In this document: positions 1-27,845 of the stretch, piece after piece
Position numbering within the stretch: position 1 is the first letter of the stretch
How the letters are laid out: every line of letters starts with the position of its first letter
NCBI RefSeq assembly: GCF_026745355.1
Contig: NC_079206.1
Coordinates: forward strand, 39,911,779 to 39,975,778
From: Beta vulgaris subsp. vulgaris
Lineage: Eukaryota > Streptophyta > Magnoliopsida > Caryophyllales > Amaranthaceae
Direction: 5' to 3'
Length of the DNA stretch: 64,000 bases
The notes under the pieces: model-generated
Told to the model about the DNA's origin: nothing
Seen by the model: the letters and a program-made list of their open reading frames with translations, nothing else
Databases searched by the model: none
Position numbers and translations under genes: made by a program

Positions 1-16258
<16,258 letters not shown>

Positions 16259-17214
16259 TATGGATTTTATATCACAAAAGGTGCTCATATGTGAGCATAT
16301 AAAGAGAAGACATACCTCCTCAGCGACTTACCTCGTGATGATGTGATGTGCAAGGGAAGATAGCTTTCTTGAATTGAAACCTAGCTGCACTCACGAGCCT
16401 CTGATAGCTGAATGATCGTGTGTTCTAGGCAACACTCTTTAGACTGATTGTATTAACCAAATTTGCCAACCAAAGATGAGCAATACTGTAAGGAATTGCG
16501 TTCTGAATCACTTGAAATTGCCGAGGCCAAAGGAAGCAACATGAAGGCTCAGATCTAGTAGGCCAACTTTGCTCGTTCCATAGCTAATGATAATCACAAA
16601 GAGTTATTTGGCGGTTTCTTGTTTGCATAAGCCTTATAATACATCGATATGGAAATCTGATATGTATAGCGTTGTGTTTAGTCGAATGTATGGTGACGTT
16701 TTGGCATTTTTATGCCTTTTCTAAATGCGTAGTTTGTTCTTATGTATTTTATTACATTGTTACCCATGTATTGCATGGCTTGGGTGAGAATTAGACCATT
16801 CATCTCTCATCACTTCATCAGTTTCCTCACTGGAAGAGATGAGATTCATTTATACAGAATTAGTGCGATTCTTCTCTTGTCTCACGTATTCTAGTACATT
16901 ATTGCCCATGTATTGCACACCTTACTTGGGTGAGAATGGACCATTCACCACACCGTTTTACTCAATGGAAGAAACGAGATTTATTTACACAATCAGTGCG
17001 ATGCTTTTGTAGTCTCTCACGTTTTAACATGTACACGTTTAAGAAAAAAAGAAGAAAGAACATGTAGGTTATTTATCAAGCCAAGGCCTATGCCAAATGT
17101 CCTTGATCATGGTAGTGTATCTCTATTCTTAAATACTGTGAAGCTATGTTTCTTATTTTATATAATTCTATCATTAACCATTACGAGTTCTAAGTTTGGT
17201 AATTTTGCTAATTA
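16259..17214 (+). other. 3' flank of RNR1-like gene with a tandem duplication
   Basis: Probable 3' UTR and downstream DNA. No ORF of interest. Copies 16745-16886 and 16887-17021 share CCCATGTATTGCA, CTTGGGTGAGAAT, GGACCATTCA, ACTCAATGGAAGA-like and TCAGTGCGAT blocks, showing one direct duplication of about 140 bases. I cannot place the polyadenylation site. Confidence 0.7.
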
Positions 17215-17536
17215 CTCCCTCCGTTTTCTAAAAATCTTCCTTGTTACTGTTCCTACATATACCAAGGAGGATCCATTTGTGTGGGGTGTGGGGTGTGGGG
17301 TGGGTGAAGAAAGAGAGAAAGGGGTTAAGATAAATAATCAAATAAAAAGGGGTTAAAGTAGGAGAGAGAAAGAGAGTAAAATTGAATTAATAATGTAATG
17401 GTGGACCATATGATAGGGACATGAGAGGGTAAAAAGTGGAAAAAAAAATCCAAATAAGAAATAAAGTAAAAGAGGGAAGATCTTTTGAAAACGCACTTAA
17501 ACGGAAAGAGAGAAGATCTTTAGGAAACAGAGGGAG
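17215..17536. mobile_element. Stowaway-like (Tc1/mariner) MITE
   Basis: The left end CTCCCTCCGTTTTCTAAA and the right end GGAAACAGAGGGAG are inverted repeats. TA duplications flank the element at 17213-17214 and 17537-17538. No coding content. The purine-rich interior is typical of the family. Confidence 0.85.
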
Positions 17537-17579
17537 TATTACGTAGGGAGAAAATAACGTATGTAGTGGTAAATAGAGG

Positions 17580-18340
17580 TGGCAAAAGGGTTATTCGAGT
17601 GAGGTACGAAGTGAGTTATTTTGAGATGTGTTATGTTTAAGAGATTTTTATATTTGAATTGAGTTCCAATTGGTTTAGCTGCATTAGGATTCGGGTAATT
17701 TATGGGTTAATAATATTTCTAGTCTGGTTTGGATGAATCAGAGTAATGTTGTGTCAGGTTTTATCAGGTTGGGTTAAGTTGAGTTTGGTCAAATCAAGTT
17801 GGGTTAATATTGAAAATTATGGGTTAATTCTGGTTCGGGTGTTATTTGGATTGGGTTTAGTTCAACTTATCGTGTTTCTTTGATTCTGGGTGTTAATATT
17901 GTCATGGAAATATGATGATATTTGAATTCTTGTAAAAAAATCCTAAGTTAATGGGAATGTTCCATTTATTAGAATTCATGTTTTCAATCATGTTTGAGTT
18001 TATTTACGATTGTGTATAATTGTTATGTTAAATTACGGCTTTATTCAAATCTGGTTCATTTTATGTCAAACTTGTGTCATTATAATTCCGTATTATTTCC
18101 AGTCCATATATTTCCTATGGGTTATTTCAAATACAAGACATTTTTGGGCATGACTGTCTTGTGGTTGGCATTTGGTCTTCATTGTTCATATCAATTTCAG
18201 ATCGGGTAAATTCAATTTAGGTTATTTTTGGGTACGAGTTGGGTTTGTGTTTGGTTACTTTTGGGTAGTGTTGGAATTAGGCCTGTTTATTTCGGGTTTT
18301 AGATCAATTTTGGGTCAAAAATAGGTCATGATTAGAATAA
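17580..18340. repeat. GGGTT-rich degenerate repeat region
   Basis: Many loose variants of TTGGGTT, TCGGGT and GGTTATTTTGGGT run through this stretch on the plus strand, typical of decayed dispersed repeats. No inverted ends, ORF or target duplication could be identified. Confidence 0.45.
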
Positions 18341-18585
18341 TCAGGTACGAGTCAGCTTTGGTAAACGAGTATTACCATGGGCTTTATGAGGAGATTATTT
18401 TGTACCAGTGTATATGATCATCTTGGTATATATGACTTGGCTGTTAATGACAACATTTGATCCCACAATCGCAACTCTTAGTCCTAGCTTCCTCGAGAAG
18501 GAACAATGATTAATCTATTTGTATAAGACAGTTAAAGCAAATATGGACTTTTGTACATTCACCTCACCCTGTCATTTCCACCTTA

Positions 18586-18884
18586 GGGCCTGTTCTCCCC
18601 AGCTTAATTTCAGTTCAGTTCAGTTCAGTTCAGTTCAATTCAGTTCAGTTCAGTTTAGTTCAATTCAGTTCAGTTCAGATCAGTTCAGATCAGTTCAGTT
18701 CAGATCAGTTCAGTTCAGATCAGATTAGTTCAGTTTAGTTCAGCTCTTGACAATACTTTTACTCTCACATATCACTATTCATTTCAGTTCAGTTCAGTTC
18801 AATTCAGTTCAGTTCAGATCAGTTCAGTTCAGTTCAGATCAGTTCAGTTCAATCCAGCTGTTTTATGCCGAAGAGAACAGACCC
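18586..18884. mobile_element. Tourist-like (PIF/Harbinger) MITE built from TTCAG pentamers
   Basis: The ends GGGCCTGTTCTC and GAGAACAGACCC are inverted, flanked by TTA on both sides (18583-18585, 18885-18887). This is the PIF/Harbinger pattern. Almost the whole 299 bases consists of TTCAG/TTCAGA repeats in two blocks (18609-18742 and 18780-18855) separated by about 40 unique bases. No transposase. Confidence 0.82.
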
Positions 18885-19329
18885 TTATTTTCATCTCTTC
18901 GTAATTTGTATTCACCCAAAAACAACTTGAATATTTTGTAGATAATGTAGATAATTTTCGAAAATAGGAAAATAAATATTATTTTAGTAAGTTGAATTTT
19001 TATTATTTTGCTCATCCCAAATCGAGGGTTTCTTTCTCCTCTCTTCTTCCTCTTTCCTTTTTCACCCTTCCATTGTGGGTCCTCCCTCCTTCCAACTTTC
19101 AACATTTTTTTAGTCTCTCTTCCTCCACCATTATCAAACCTTACTTCTTCTTCCATTCTACTTGTTTCTCTCCAGGAACTTTCACTTTTTTCCATTGTTG
19201 TTCTTGAAGGCTCTTCATTAGCGCCAAACAATGAAGGTCTAAAACATGGTAATAAAATCTAAATTCATCCCCAATTGAAATTGATTTTAGTTTGGTCGAA
19301 ATTATTTCCTTTTCTTTTTCTAGCATTCA

Positions 19330-19520
19330 CGTATAAGAAGAACAAGATGATAGTTCTGATAATAGAGAAAGAATCTCACAATTTGTGAGAGATGAAAAAT
19401 GTATGAAATGTCCAACTTGAATTACAATCTAACAACTAACCTCTTTCATAGAGGTAATTACAGCTGTAGTAAGTTTTAACCAACTTATAACAAACTTCTA
19501 ACCATCATAACAGAAAATAT
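19330..19520 (-). repeat. 3' LTR of a minus-strand copia fragment (partial)
   Basis: Directly downstream, in the minus sense, of the copia RNase H tail and a purine-rich tract (AAGGGGTATAAGAAA). On the minus strand it begins near TGTTATGATGGTTAGAAG and contains GTTAGTTGTTAGATTG. The far end is not clear. Confidence 0.5.
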
Positions 19521-19921
19521 CTATTGTATAAATAATAATATTACTTTATTTCTTATACCCCTTGCAAGCTGGAAATTGGAGGATGATGAAGGAACCAAAC
19601 ACAGCTTGAGAGAAAGAAAGTGATGTTGATCAGCTCCCAAGGCTTTGGTCATGATATTAGCCAACTGTAAACTAGAAGAAACATAATGGATCTTGAGAAA
19701 ACCAGATTGAACATTTTCTCTAACATAATGCACATCAAGTTTAATTTGCATTGTTCTTTCATGTAACCCATGATTCTCAGCAATGTGTTGAGCTGAAGTA
19801 TTATCACAAAACAAGGTAATAGGCTGATTCACTAGAACATTCAGATCCTGTAATAGACCTTCAAGCCAAACTACTTCACTAGTAGTATGACTCATACTCC
19901 TGTATTCTGCTGAACTTTTAG
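19521..19921 (-). pseudogene. Ty1/copia RNase H C-terminal fragment
   Basis: The minus strand reads SSAEYRSMSHTTSEVVWLEG, then QPITLFCDNTSAQHIAENHG and IMTKALGADQHH, the end of a copia Pol RNase H with the DNTSA catalytic-region motif. Everything upstream of the SSAEYR motif is missing at about 19921, so only the last 130 codons and LTR remain. The segment itself has no internal stop. Confidence 0.88.
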
Positions 19922-21289
19922 AGACTACCTTTATTTATGCTTTAAGTTAGTTATTGGAAAGTAATCAAGCTACAATGGTTTAAATTTTCTTCTTTAGCAT
20001 CTTTATATTGTTGAGGAATAAGTTGATTATATTGGATTAGAAAATATTCTTATTATCCTTTGAGGAATGAAAGTTATTATTTACTTATTTAAGTTAAGTG
20101 AGAATATATTTTAGTATGCGAAAAGTGATTGGTTTCATCTGATGCTTATGTGATTATTAATGTGAATATTTATTCAAGCGTGAATATATGATTGTTATGG
20201 TTTAAATACATGAACTTAGCATTATAGTAACATCGTTATCCATTTCCCATGTAGTAGTATGTATGGACCCACAATATGGAATTTTTTTTGGCGCCAAAAC
20301 CAAAACTATAGTATTGTGTTATATTGTTTAACGTTCATTTGGTTTCCCTCAACAAAAAGTCCTCCTTGTAGTACTTTTGTGTGATTCATAAACGTCTAAG
20401 GGATTACATCATAAAGCATGTTAAAGCTGTATTGTGTTCCTATAAGAGAATATTGTGTTTATAATTAGTAGTATTGTGTTGGATCCCATTTAACCATATA
20501 TTTTCTATTATTATAATTGTGTTCGAATGGGTTTGTTATGCCAATGATGTTCGGGGTATCTACAAATATAAGGAGACTTTAATTAATGTAAAAGGGGTGT
20601 TCATTTCGGATATCTGATCCGAACGTTTCGGATATATTCGAAATATTCGGATCTGGAAAAATCTGATTCGAATTCGATTCAAAATATTTTGGAACAGATC
20701 GGGTCAGATATCATCAGAATATAAGTTTCGGATCGAATCGAATCATCAGATATTCGGATACCCGGACTTGAAAACAATTTTTTCCGATCGGGTATCCAAT
20801 AAATTTCCATGGTTCGTATATTTTCAGATATCCGCAAATGTACCCTAAATCCTAAACCTTAATCCCTAAAATCGAAATATCCTAAAACAAAAAACACATG
20901 ATTAGTAACAATTAACAACTAATAAGTTAGTGAATTACTGAGTTATTAGGTCTAAGTGTGTAACTGATTAAGTGCTAAGTTACTATATAGTAGTTAACAA
21001 GTTTAGTAACTGTTTGACTTGACATAATCGTTTGATGATTGACCATAAGTGACTTTAATGTATATTGTTTAAGTATATACTCCATTATAACTTCATGAGA
21101 AATTATTTGTTGATGCGATCTTTATGGTCAAATCAAATCGTGCCTTCTTAGAAAATGGCAAGTAAGTGTGAATCGAAACCAAAGTAGAGTTACCTTAAAT
21201 TTCAGTCGCGAAGTAGAGTGTTAAACAACAATGATGTCTTAGCTTTTTCTATTCACCTATTGGTAGAATTTTGACTCACGAAAGAGCTG
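19922..21289. other. Unassigned spacer with TCGGATAT-rich repeat
   Basis: No gene is visible. 20595-20840 is dense in TTCGGATAT, GATCCGA and ATATTCGG motifs on both strands, in a palindromic pattern seen in decayed plant repeats. 20840-20880 has CCTAAATCCTAAACC-type telomere-like runs. The remainder is AT-rich and featureless. Confidence 0.5.
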
Positions 21290-21735
21290 AGCGTCTCGAT
21301 CCTGCTGGGGACATGTTGAGAGACTAGCTAAGATTAAATCATCGTATCTTAAGGGGTAAGCTGACCCTACCCTCTTAGAGAATTGGATTAGGGAATTACA
21401 TCTTCGGGGCTATGAACTGTCCTGAGGATATGAAAGTAGGTCAAGTGGTACTGTATCCGAAACATGAGGCTGACTTATGAAGGAAAGAAAATGGAAATAG
21501 ACCTAGTGTTATGGAGGAGTTTAATTGGGATTCCTCTATTACTGCTTTGAGAGGGAAGTTCTATCCGATTTCTGTGAGAAAACTGAAGGCCCAAGAGTTT
21601 ATTAACCTTAGGATCGGGAGCATGACCATCACTGAGTATTATAGCAAGTTCATAGCATTGTTTAGGTTTGCACTTGAGGTAGTAGCCACTAAGGAGTTAA
21701 AGGCTCAGTGATTTGAGCAACGTTTAACTGAGGGA
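21290..21735 (+). pseudogene. Ty3 element A: gag fragment
   Basis: Readable pieces are CPEDMKVGQVVLYPKHEADL and EEFNWDSSITALRGKFYP, followed by LKAQEFINLRIGSMTITEYY, the retrotransposon gag region of Tekay-type Ty3 elements. The CCHC zinc knuckle is missing: gag stops at RLTEGIQF and joins the pol region directly, indicating an internal deletion. Frames are broken upstream of 21511. Confidence 0.82.
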
Positions 21736-22693
21736 ATTCAATTTGGGAGACCTATATGTGATTCTTGGAATGAAGTGGTTAAGTCTTTACAAGGCTAACA
21801 TAGACCGTGAGGTTCAAAAGGTAGTGTTGAGAAACCCTTTGGGAAAATTGACCTCCTATAGACGTTTTGGGAAGCCGAAGAAATTTGGAGTTATCTCTGC
21901 GATGCAAGTGAGAAAGTTGATGAAAAAGGGGTGTGAATTATTCTTCTGTAGTGTGCAGGATGTGAGTAAAGAAGTTGGAGTGAATCTTGAGGATGTTCCA
22001 ATTGTGAATGAGTTTATGGATGTGTTTTCAAGTGAGATTTCAGGTATGCCACCTGCGAGAGCTGTTGAGTTCACCATAGACTTAGTTCCTGGAACTGCAC
22101 CTATATCTAAGGCACCCTATAGAATGGCACCTCATGAGATGAGTGAGCTAAAGATGTAATTGTAAGAATTATTGGATAAGGGTTATATTAGGTCTAGTAC
22201 ATCACCTTGGGGAGCTCCTGTGTTGTTTGTGAAGAAAAAGGATGGAAGCATGAGGCTATGTATTGACTGTAGGGAACTGCACAATGTAACCATCAAAAAC
22301 ATCCTTTGCGTAGAATAGATGACCTATTCGATCAGTTGAATGGAGCAAGTGTGTTCTCAAAGATTGATTTGCGTTTAGGGTATCACAAATTGAGGGTAGC
22401 TGATAATGATGTACCTAAGACTGCCTTTAGAACGTGTTATGGTCACTATGAGTTCACTGTAATGCCATTTGGGTTAACCAATGCTCCTGCTATATTTATG
22501 GACTTAATGAATAGGATCTTCCATGTGTATCTAGATAAGTTTGTGGTAGTTTTCATTGATAACATACTGATATATTCGAGGAACGAGGTAGAGCATGATG
22601 AGCACTTGAGGATTATTTTGGAGACGCTTAAGAAAAACCAATCGTATGCCAAGTTCTCTAAGTGTGAGTTCTGTTCGAAGAAGGTAGCGTTTT
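21736..22693 (+). pseudogene. Ty3 element A: protease end and reverse transcriptase, interrupted
   Basis: GDLYVILGMKWLSLYKANID is the end of the aspartic protease region. It is followed by the RT entry (IDLVPGTAPISKAPYRMAPH), [30 protein letters not shown] and [20 protein letters not shown]. The catalytic box reads [12 protein letters not shown], with N in place of the second aspartate of the usual FIDD. There are a stop at 22157 and a frameshift near 22300. The sequence stops after KKVAFL at 22693, where the LTR of element B begins. Confidence 0.9.
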
Positions 22694-25134
22694 TGTAACA
22701 CCCCGATAATTCCCTATTTTCAAAAATACATTTCGATATAGAACCTAGAGAATTACCAAAGCATTATTTCCTGTGTGATAAAGTATCGGCTTATTCAGAA
22801 TTTTACAGCGAAAAACATCTAACTAAACTTCATACTTTATTATCATAAATAAATAAATACATACTTTAAAATCCAACACTCTACGTATGTCTACTCAAAC
22901 AAACTTATTAAAGTACATTCCTACTAATGCAGAAAATAAGGTATACTAGATTACACAAGTTCTCCATTCCCAGATTCCCATGATGTAACATCTGTGAACC
23001 TATAAATGTCAATGCTCTAAAGAATCTGCTCACCAAAATTGGCTCATCACAGGATCAACAACGCAAAGCCCTGATCAAATAACAAAAACAAAGCACGTAA
23101 TCAGCAAAAGCTGAGTACTACATACTAATACATAAACATTTCTAACATGATACTAATAAATAACATGCAGGGATAAATAATAGTATAGCAATATAACATT
23201 TTGCAGATAACTTTTACTGAACTAAACTTCAAACATCTTTTTATTATTTTAATGGAATAGTTATTGGACTTGAGTTGTCTTATCTACTAATGCCTTCACC
23301 TAGGAAGACGAAATACGGGAGCTAACCCGTATTTCAGAATGACCTACGATATCGAGGAACCTTTGAAAAATAATAGGGATGGTGATCAACCCATCTCCCT
23401 GAAAAAACCATGGCACGCTCACCATGTATCCCAACTCCTAAATGTCCAACTCTAGATGTGCACCAGGCTAAAGTTTATAACTATCCTCGTTACACTTTAC
23501 GTTATTTACAAATTATTACTTGTTATGACACACATACAAGCAACACAGAAACATTAAATCAAGCATTCACATCTGAACTTCTTTTATCTTAGGATATAAT
23601 AAGTGATCACAACTTACAACCCAAGATTACTTCCTTTAATCTCAATGTTTCTTATTTGTTGAACCTAACCAACAATCAATCTTACCTTTCAAAGCCATAA
23701 CTTATCAATTTACCGAATAAGGCCTATACTCCTCATAAAGTATGAAAATAATAATATAAGGGAACACATGAATAAACCTAATTCAATCTCAATAATATAT
23801 TAATTCCCCCATGTGAATTAATAAATAAAGTTCTCATCCACATGCTTGCATCAATAATTCCATACAAACATGATAATCTTTAACTCATAATAAATCTCAT
23901 AATTAACATGCTTGCACACAGGAATAAACACATGTAAAAGTTCCTATACATGATACTACAACTTTTCCTTCTTGAACCATGATACTATATCACATAGCAC
24001 ATAGGTATGTAACCTTGTATAGACAACTTGAGAGGCCACTTTTCTACTCTAAAAGTTGCCTAGGGAATAATATCCGCCTAACAAAATACAAAACATTGGT
24101 ATATCAATATACCAATAAAACTTCACTTAAAAACGTGTCAAAACCTTTTCTAAAATTCTTTTGATACCAAAGATTAAATATTTCAAACCCTAAAATATGG
24201 TACTACTAAAATAGGCTTTTAAAACCTCAAAAATCAAGACTTTAATATTTAAATCTCTCTTGAACATAAAATTTTAAATCTGGTTTTTTTTTTTTGCTTA
24301 GTAATATGAAACATATAATCTGAAATAATTCAAGATACAATCTTTACACAATAATTTAACAAAATAATACTTAAAATATTAAATTAATATATAAGAAAAC
24401 AAGGAAAAGAATCAAAAGAAAAAGGGAGAGAAAGAGTGAAATACCGAAATTGCGAGTGAAATATGGCAGCGAAATTGCAAAACTTGCAGAGGCCATAATT
24501 GATAGCATAATAATTTGAATCGAGTGATTGTTGAGCCTAAATTCAATAAAATTTCGAGATCTACAATTTCTCAGAAGGAATTTTTGGTGAAAAATATACG
24601 GAACTATGAGAAATCTGGACAATTAGATTCGGGTGAGAGAAAAAACGAGTGAGAAACCGAGCAAAAGTCGAGTGAAGCAAAGAGGGAAAAATCGAGTGAA
24701 AGGAGGGAAAGAGGAAAGAAGAATTAGTGGAAAACAAAAGCCAAATATGAAAATATGAATCATGGGAGGTTTAATGAAGTATTTATAGGTTTTCTACTAA
24801 TCCTAGTAGAATTAGGAGTACATAAGAATATGAGTCTTATTAGGAAAAGAATTACTGCTTTAGGCTTTCAAATGGGCTCGAAATGCTATAAATTGGGCTC
24901 CTCAACCCATAAGCTTAATTCAATAATTAAATATACTTTAAATACTACTCTTTTAAATAATTAAAGTTCCACTTAATGAAACATTTAACTGATTTAAGAA
25001 ATGAAAACCATAAAACTCTTTTAACTCCTCAAAATAGTCAAACATTAAAATAATTCGACTCATAAAATATTAAAATCATTTATAAATATAATTTAAATAT
25101 ATTTATAAAATTTATAAAGTTATGGGGGATTACA
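22694..25134 (-). repeat. 3' LTR of Ty3 element B (minus strand)
   Basis: 2.4 kb with TGTAACACCCC at the plus-strand left edge and GGGGGATTACA at the right, so TG...CA ends on either strand. On the minus strand it follows a polypurine tract (AAGAGGGGTAGAC) that abuts TGTAATCCCCC at 25134. This fixes the orientation and identifies it as the 3' LTR. It interrupts element A within the RT. The other LTR of B is not in the window. Confidence 0.85.
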
Positions 25135-27075
25135 GTCTACCCCTCTTAAAAGAAGTTTCGTCCCGAAACTTGGGCACGAAAACCAAAACTTTTAAGAAAA
25201 CTCTCTTTCAAACTTTAAAGTAGGCAAACTCGAAGATATTTGCGACACAACATGTGTAAGCTATTCCAAATTAACTTGACTGCGCCACATAGTGGACACT
25301 AAAATTTGCACCAACATGTGCAAAACTCAAAATTAAGCATTAAAACATACAAAAATACCATAAAAATGGACAAAAGCGCGAAATTCTATCGCATTCTACC
25401 CCTCTTAAAGAAAACGAGTTACCCCCTCGTAACTCACCTCAAGGAATAAGGCTGGATACTTCTTTTTCATCTCATATCCGGCTTCCCATGTTGCCTCTTC
25501 AGACTCGTGGTTATACCAAAGTACTTTCATGATGTGGATGTCCTAATTACGTGTACTACGCACTTTCCCGTCGAGAATCTTAACAGGTCTTTCCTCATAT
25601 GTGAGGCTACTATCGATCTGAATTATTTCAGGATCTAGGACATGACGCTCAACAGGGATATAGCGTTTGAGTTAGGAAATATGGAACACACATCATGCTT
25701 CTTCTCAAACTCTATTCGCTCTAAAATCTCATATGGGCCTACAATCTTAGGACTTAACTTGCCCTTATTCCCAAATCTCATGACTTCAGAGGGTGATACT
25801 TTCAAGAACACCTTATAACCTATAGTAAACTCATCCTCGCGTCGTTTCAAGTCAGCATAACTCTTCTGCCTATCTTGCGCAGCTTGAATTCTAGCCTGAA
25901 TCAGTCTGACATTCTTAACGGTTTCCTCAATAAACTTTGTCACTAAGACTATATTTTCACTAAAGTCATTCCAACAAATGCGGCTTCTACAATTCTTTCC
26001 ATATAATGCCTCAAAAGGTGCCATCTTAATGCTCGCATGATAACTATTGTTATAAGAAAACTCAATCAGGTCTAATTGGTCCTCCTAACTACCTTGAAAG
26101 TCAATCGCACATGCTCTCAACATATCCTCCATAGTTTGGTTAGTCCTCTCAGTCTGACCATCAGTCGCAGGGTGAAAGGTTGTACCCATCTTCAATGTTG
26201 TCCAAAGATTTAATTGAACCTTTTTCCAAAGATTCGAAAGAAACCTAGAGTCACGGTCAGAAATGATATCCTTTGGAACTCCATGTAGTCTCAACACATG
26301 CCTAATGTATGTCTTAGAAAGTTGCTTCTTTTTCATGTCTCCTTAATGGGTATAAACACAACGAATTTGGTTAATCTGTCTACAATAACCCAAATAGTGT
26401 CATTTCCACTCCTCGTTTTAGGTAAGGCAGTCACAAAGTCCATAGAAATAGAATCCAACTTCCATCCAGGAACCTCTAAGGGTTGAACCTTCCCCATGGG
26501 TCTCTTATGATCTATCTTCACCTACTGACGGGTTAGGCACTTAGACACATACTTAGATACCTCTCGCTTCATATTTGGCCACCAATAGATACCCTTAAGG
26601 TCCGTACACAACTTACCACCTCAGGGTGCACAGAATATGGAGTATTATGCCCCTCGTCCATAAGGCGTCTCTTAAGGTCATTACATTTTAGTGGTACACA
26701 CCACCTCCCTTTAAACCTTAAACTCCCATCATCATGAATCTTAAAGTCGACTACCTTACCTTGCCTAATTTTCTCCTTGATCTTATCTAGGTGCTCACCC
26801 TCTTTGATCTCATCGAAAACTAACAATCGCAAAGATATAGTGCTAAGTCTTGCCTCACTTTCCCCAGGATTTAAGATTTCTAGGCTCAACTTTTGCATAT
26901 CTCGACACAACTCCTCAGGCACTATCAAGGCACTCAAGCTATGACTCGATTTTCTACTCAAGGCATCAACAACCGCATTTGCTTTACTTTCATGATGCTG
27001 GATGTCTAGGTCATAATCCTTAATCAACTCTAGCCATCTTCTTTGCCTCATATTCAGGTCTTTTTGGGTAAAAAT
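25135..27075 (-). pseudogene. Ty3 element B: RNase H end, integrase and chromodomain
   Basis: In minus order: RNase H end ([32 protein letters not shown]) and a frameshifted integrase zinc-binding region. The integrase core follows, with [28 protein letters not shown] and HPATDGQTERTNQ, so all three catalytic acids are kept. Next come APFEALYGKNCRSRICW and VGPYEILERI. After a frameshift near 25650, VLDPEIIQIDSSLTYEERP, HIMKVLWYNHESEEATWEAG and KYPALF form a chromodomain. A chromodomain places B in the chromovirus group (Tekay/Del-like). Gag, protease and RT are cut away at 27075 by a CACTA end. Confidence 0.88.
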
Positions 27076-27169
27076 CACTAGTAGAATAAATGCTTATTGT
27101 TGCGGTCATTAAGTGACCTATAGCGGCGGTTTTGGCCGCGCAACAATTAAGGGGGAAACAATAGATAAT
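27076..27169. mobile_element. CACTA transposon terminus (fragment)
   Basis: CACTAGTAGAATAAATGC starts here, followed by ATAGCGGCGGTTTTGGCCGC, a typical CACTA end with subterminal repeats. Only about 95 bases remain before the probable LTR of element C. No partner end was found on the right, so this is a remnant. Confidence 0.6.
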
Positions 27170-27790
27170 TGTTATGGTTGAGTTTTTGTAGGACGACATT
27201 GACATGATGACATGATGACGTGGTGACATTTGACATGATGACGTAGCAACTATGACGTGAAGACATGACAGAGAACATGAGGCTAGAGCTAGCAATTATG
27301 CAGTAACGATTTTGCTAAATAAGGAAGGAGCTCAATAAGGCATTAAATCAGCCGTTAGGGAGCGTGGATTATGACGTTGAAGTGTAAATGAGAAAGATCT
27401 CCCATGATCAAAGGACCGTAATTAATGTAATAATTGTAGAATTTATTAGGTATTCATTGGAAAAAGCCAAAGGGAAAAAAGAGGCATACAAAAGAAGAAC
27501 AAGTATCATTAGAGGGGACTTCGAAACTATCTTTGTACTAGAGAGAAAGAAAAGCATACTCTGTAACGATTGTCATTAGCTCATAACGACAGTCAACCAT
27601 AGTATATTGGTGGATCTTAGTCCACCCGCGATTTTTACCCATCTTCATTGGGGTTTTCCGCTTCACCATCTTCGTGTGTTCATCCCCTTTGATCCCCATT
27701 GCATTCATTCATTGCATTGTCTTGCACATAATCTGGTTGAATCGTCCTAAGCTTTAATTTCGTCGTAAGAGATAAATTTTAGCATAAACA
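27170..27790 (+). repeat. 5' LTR of Tat-type Ty3 element C (start inferred)
   Basis: The right edge is fixed by the primer-binding site at 27791. The LTR ends AGCATAAACA. The left edge is inferred from TGTTATGGTTGAG at 27170, giving TG...CA ends and about 620 bases. It contains repeated GACATGATGACRTG units (27195-27270). The 3' LTR of C is not in the window. Confidence 0.6.
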
Positions 27791-27811
27791 ATTTGGCGCC
27801 CAATGTGGGGC
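27791..27811 (+). other. Primer-binding site of element C
   Basis: TTTGGCGCCCAATGTGGGGC directly follows the LTR. This TGGCGCC...GTGGGG form is typical of Tat/Athila Ty3 elements, where a tRNA primes minus-strand synthesis. Confidence 0.75.
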
Positions 27812-27845
27812 ATAACCAGACCAACTACTGTTTGAAATCCATCAA

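Noticed and set aside
18519..18941. Open frames reading SVQFSSVQF repeats
   Set aside because: Translation of the TTCAG pentamer array in a MITE.
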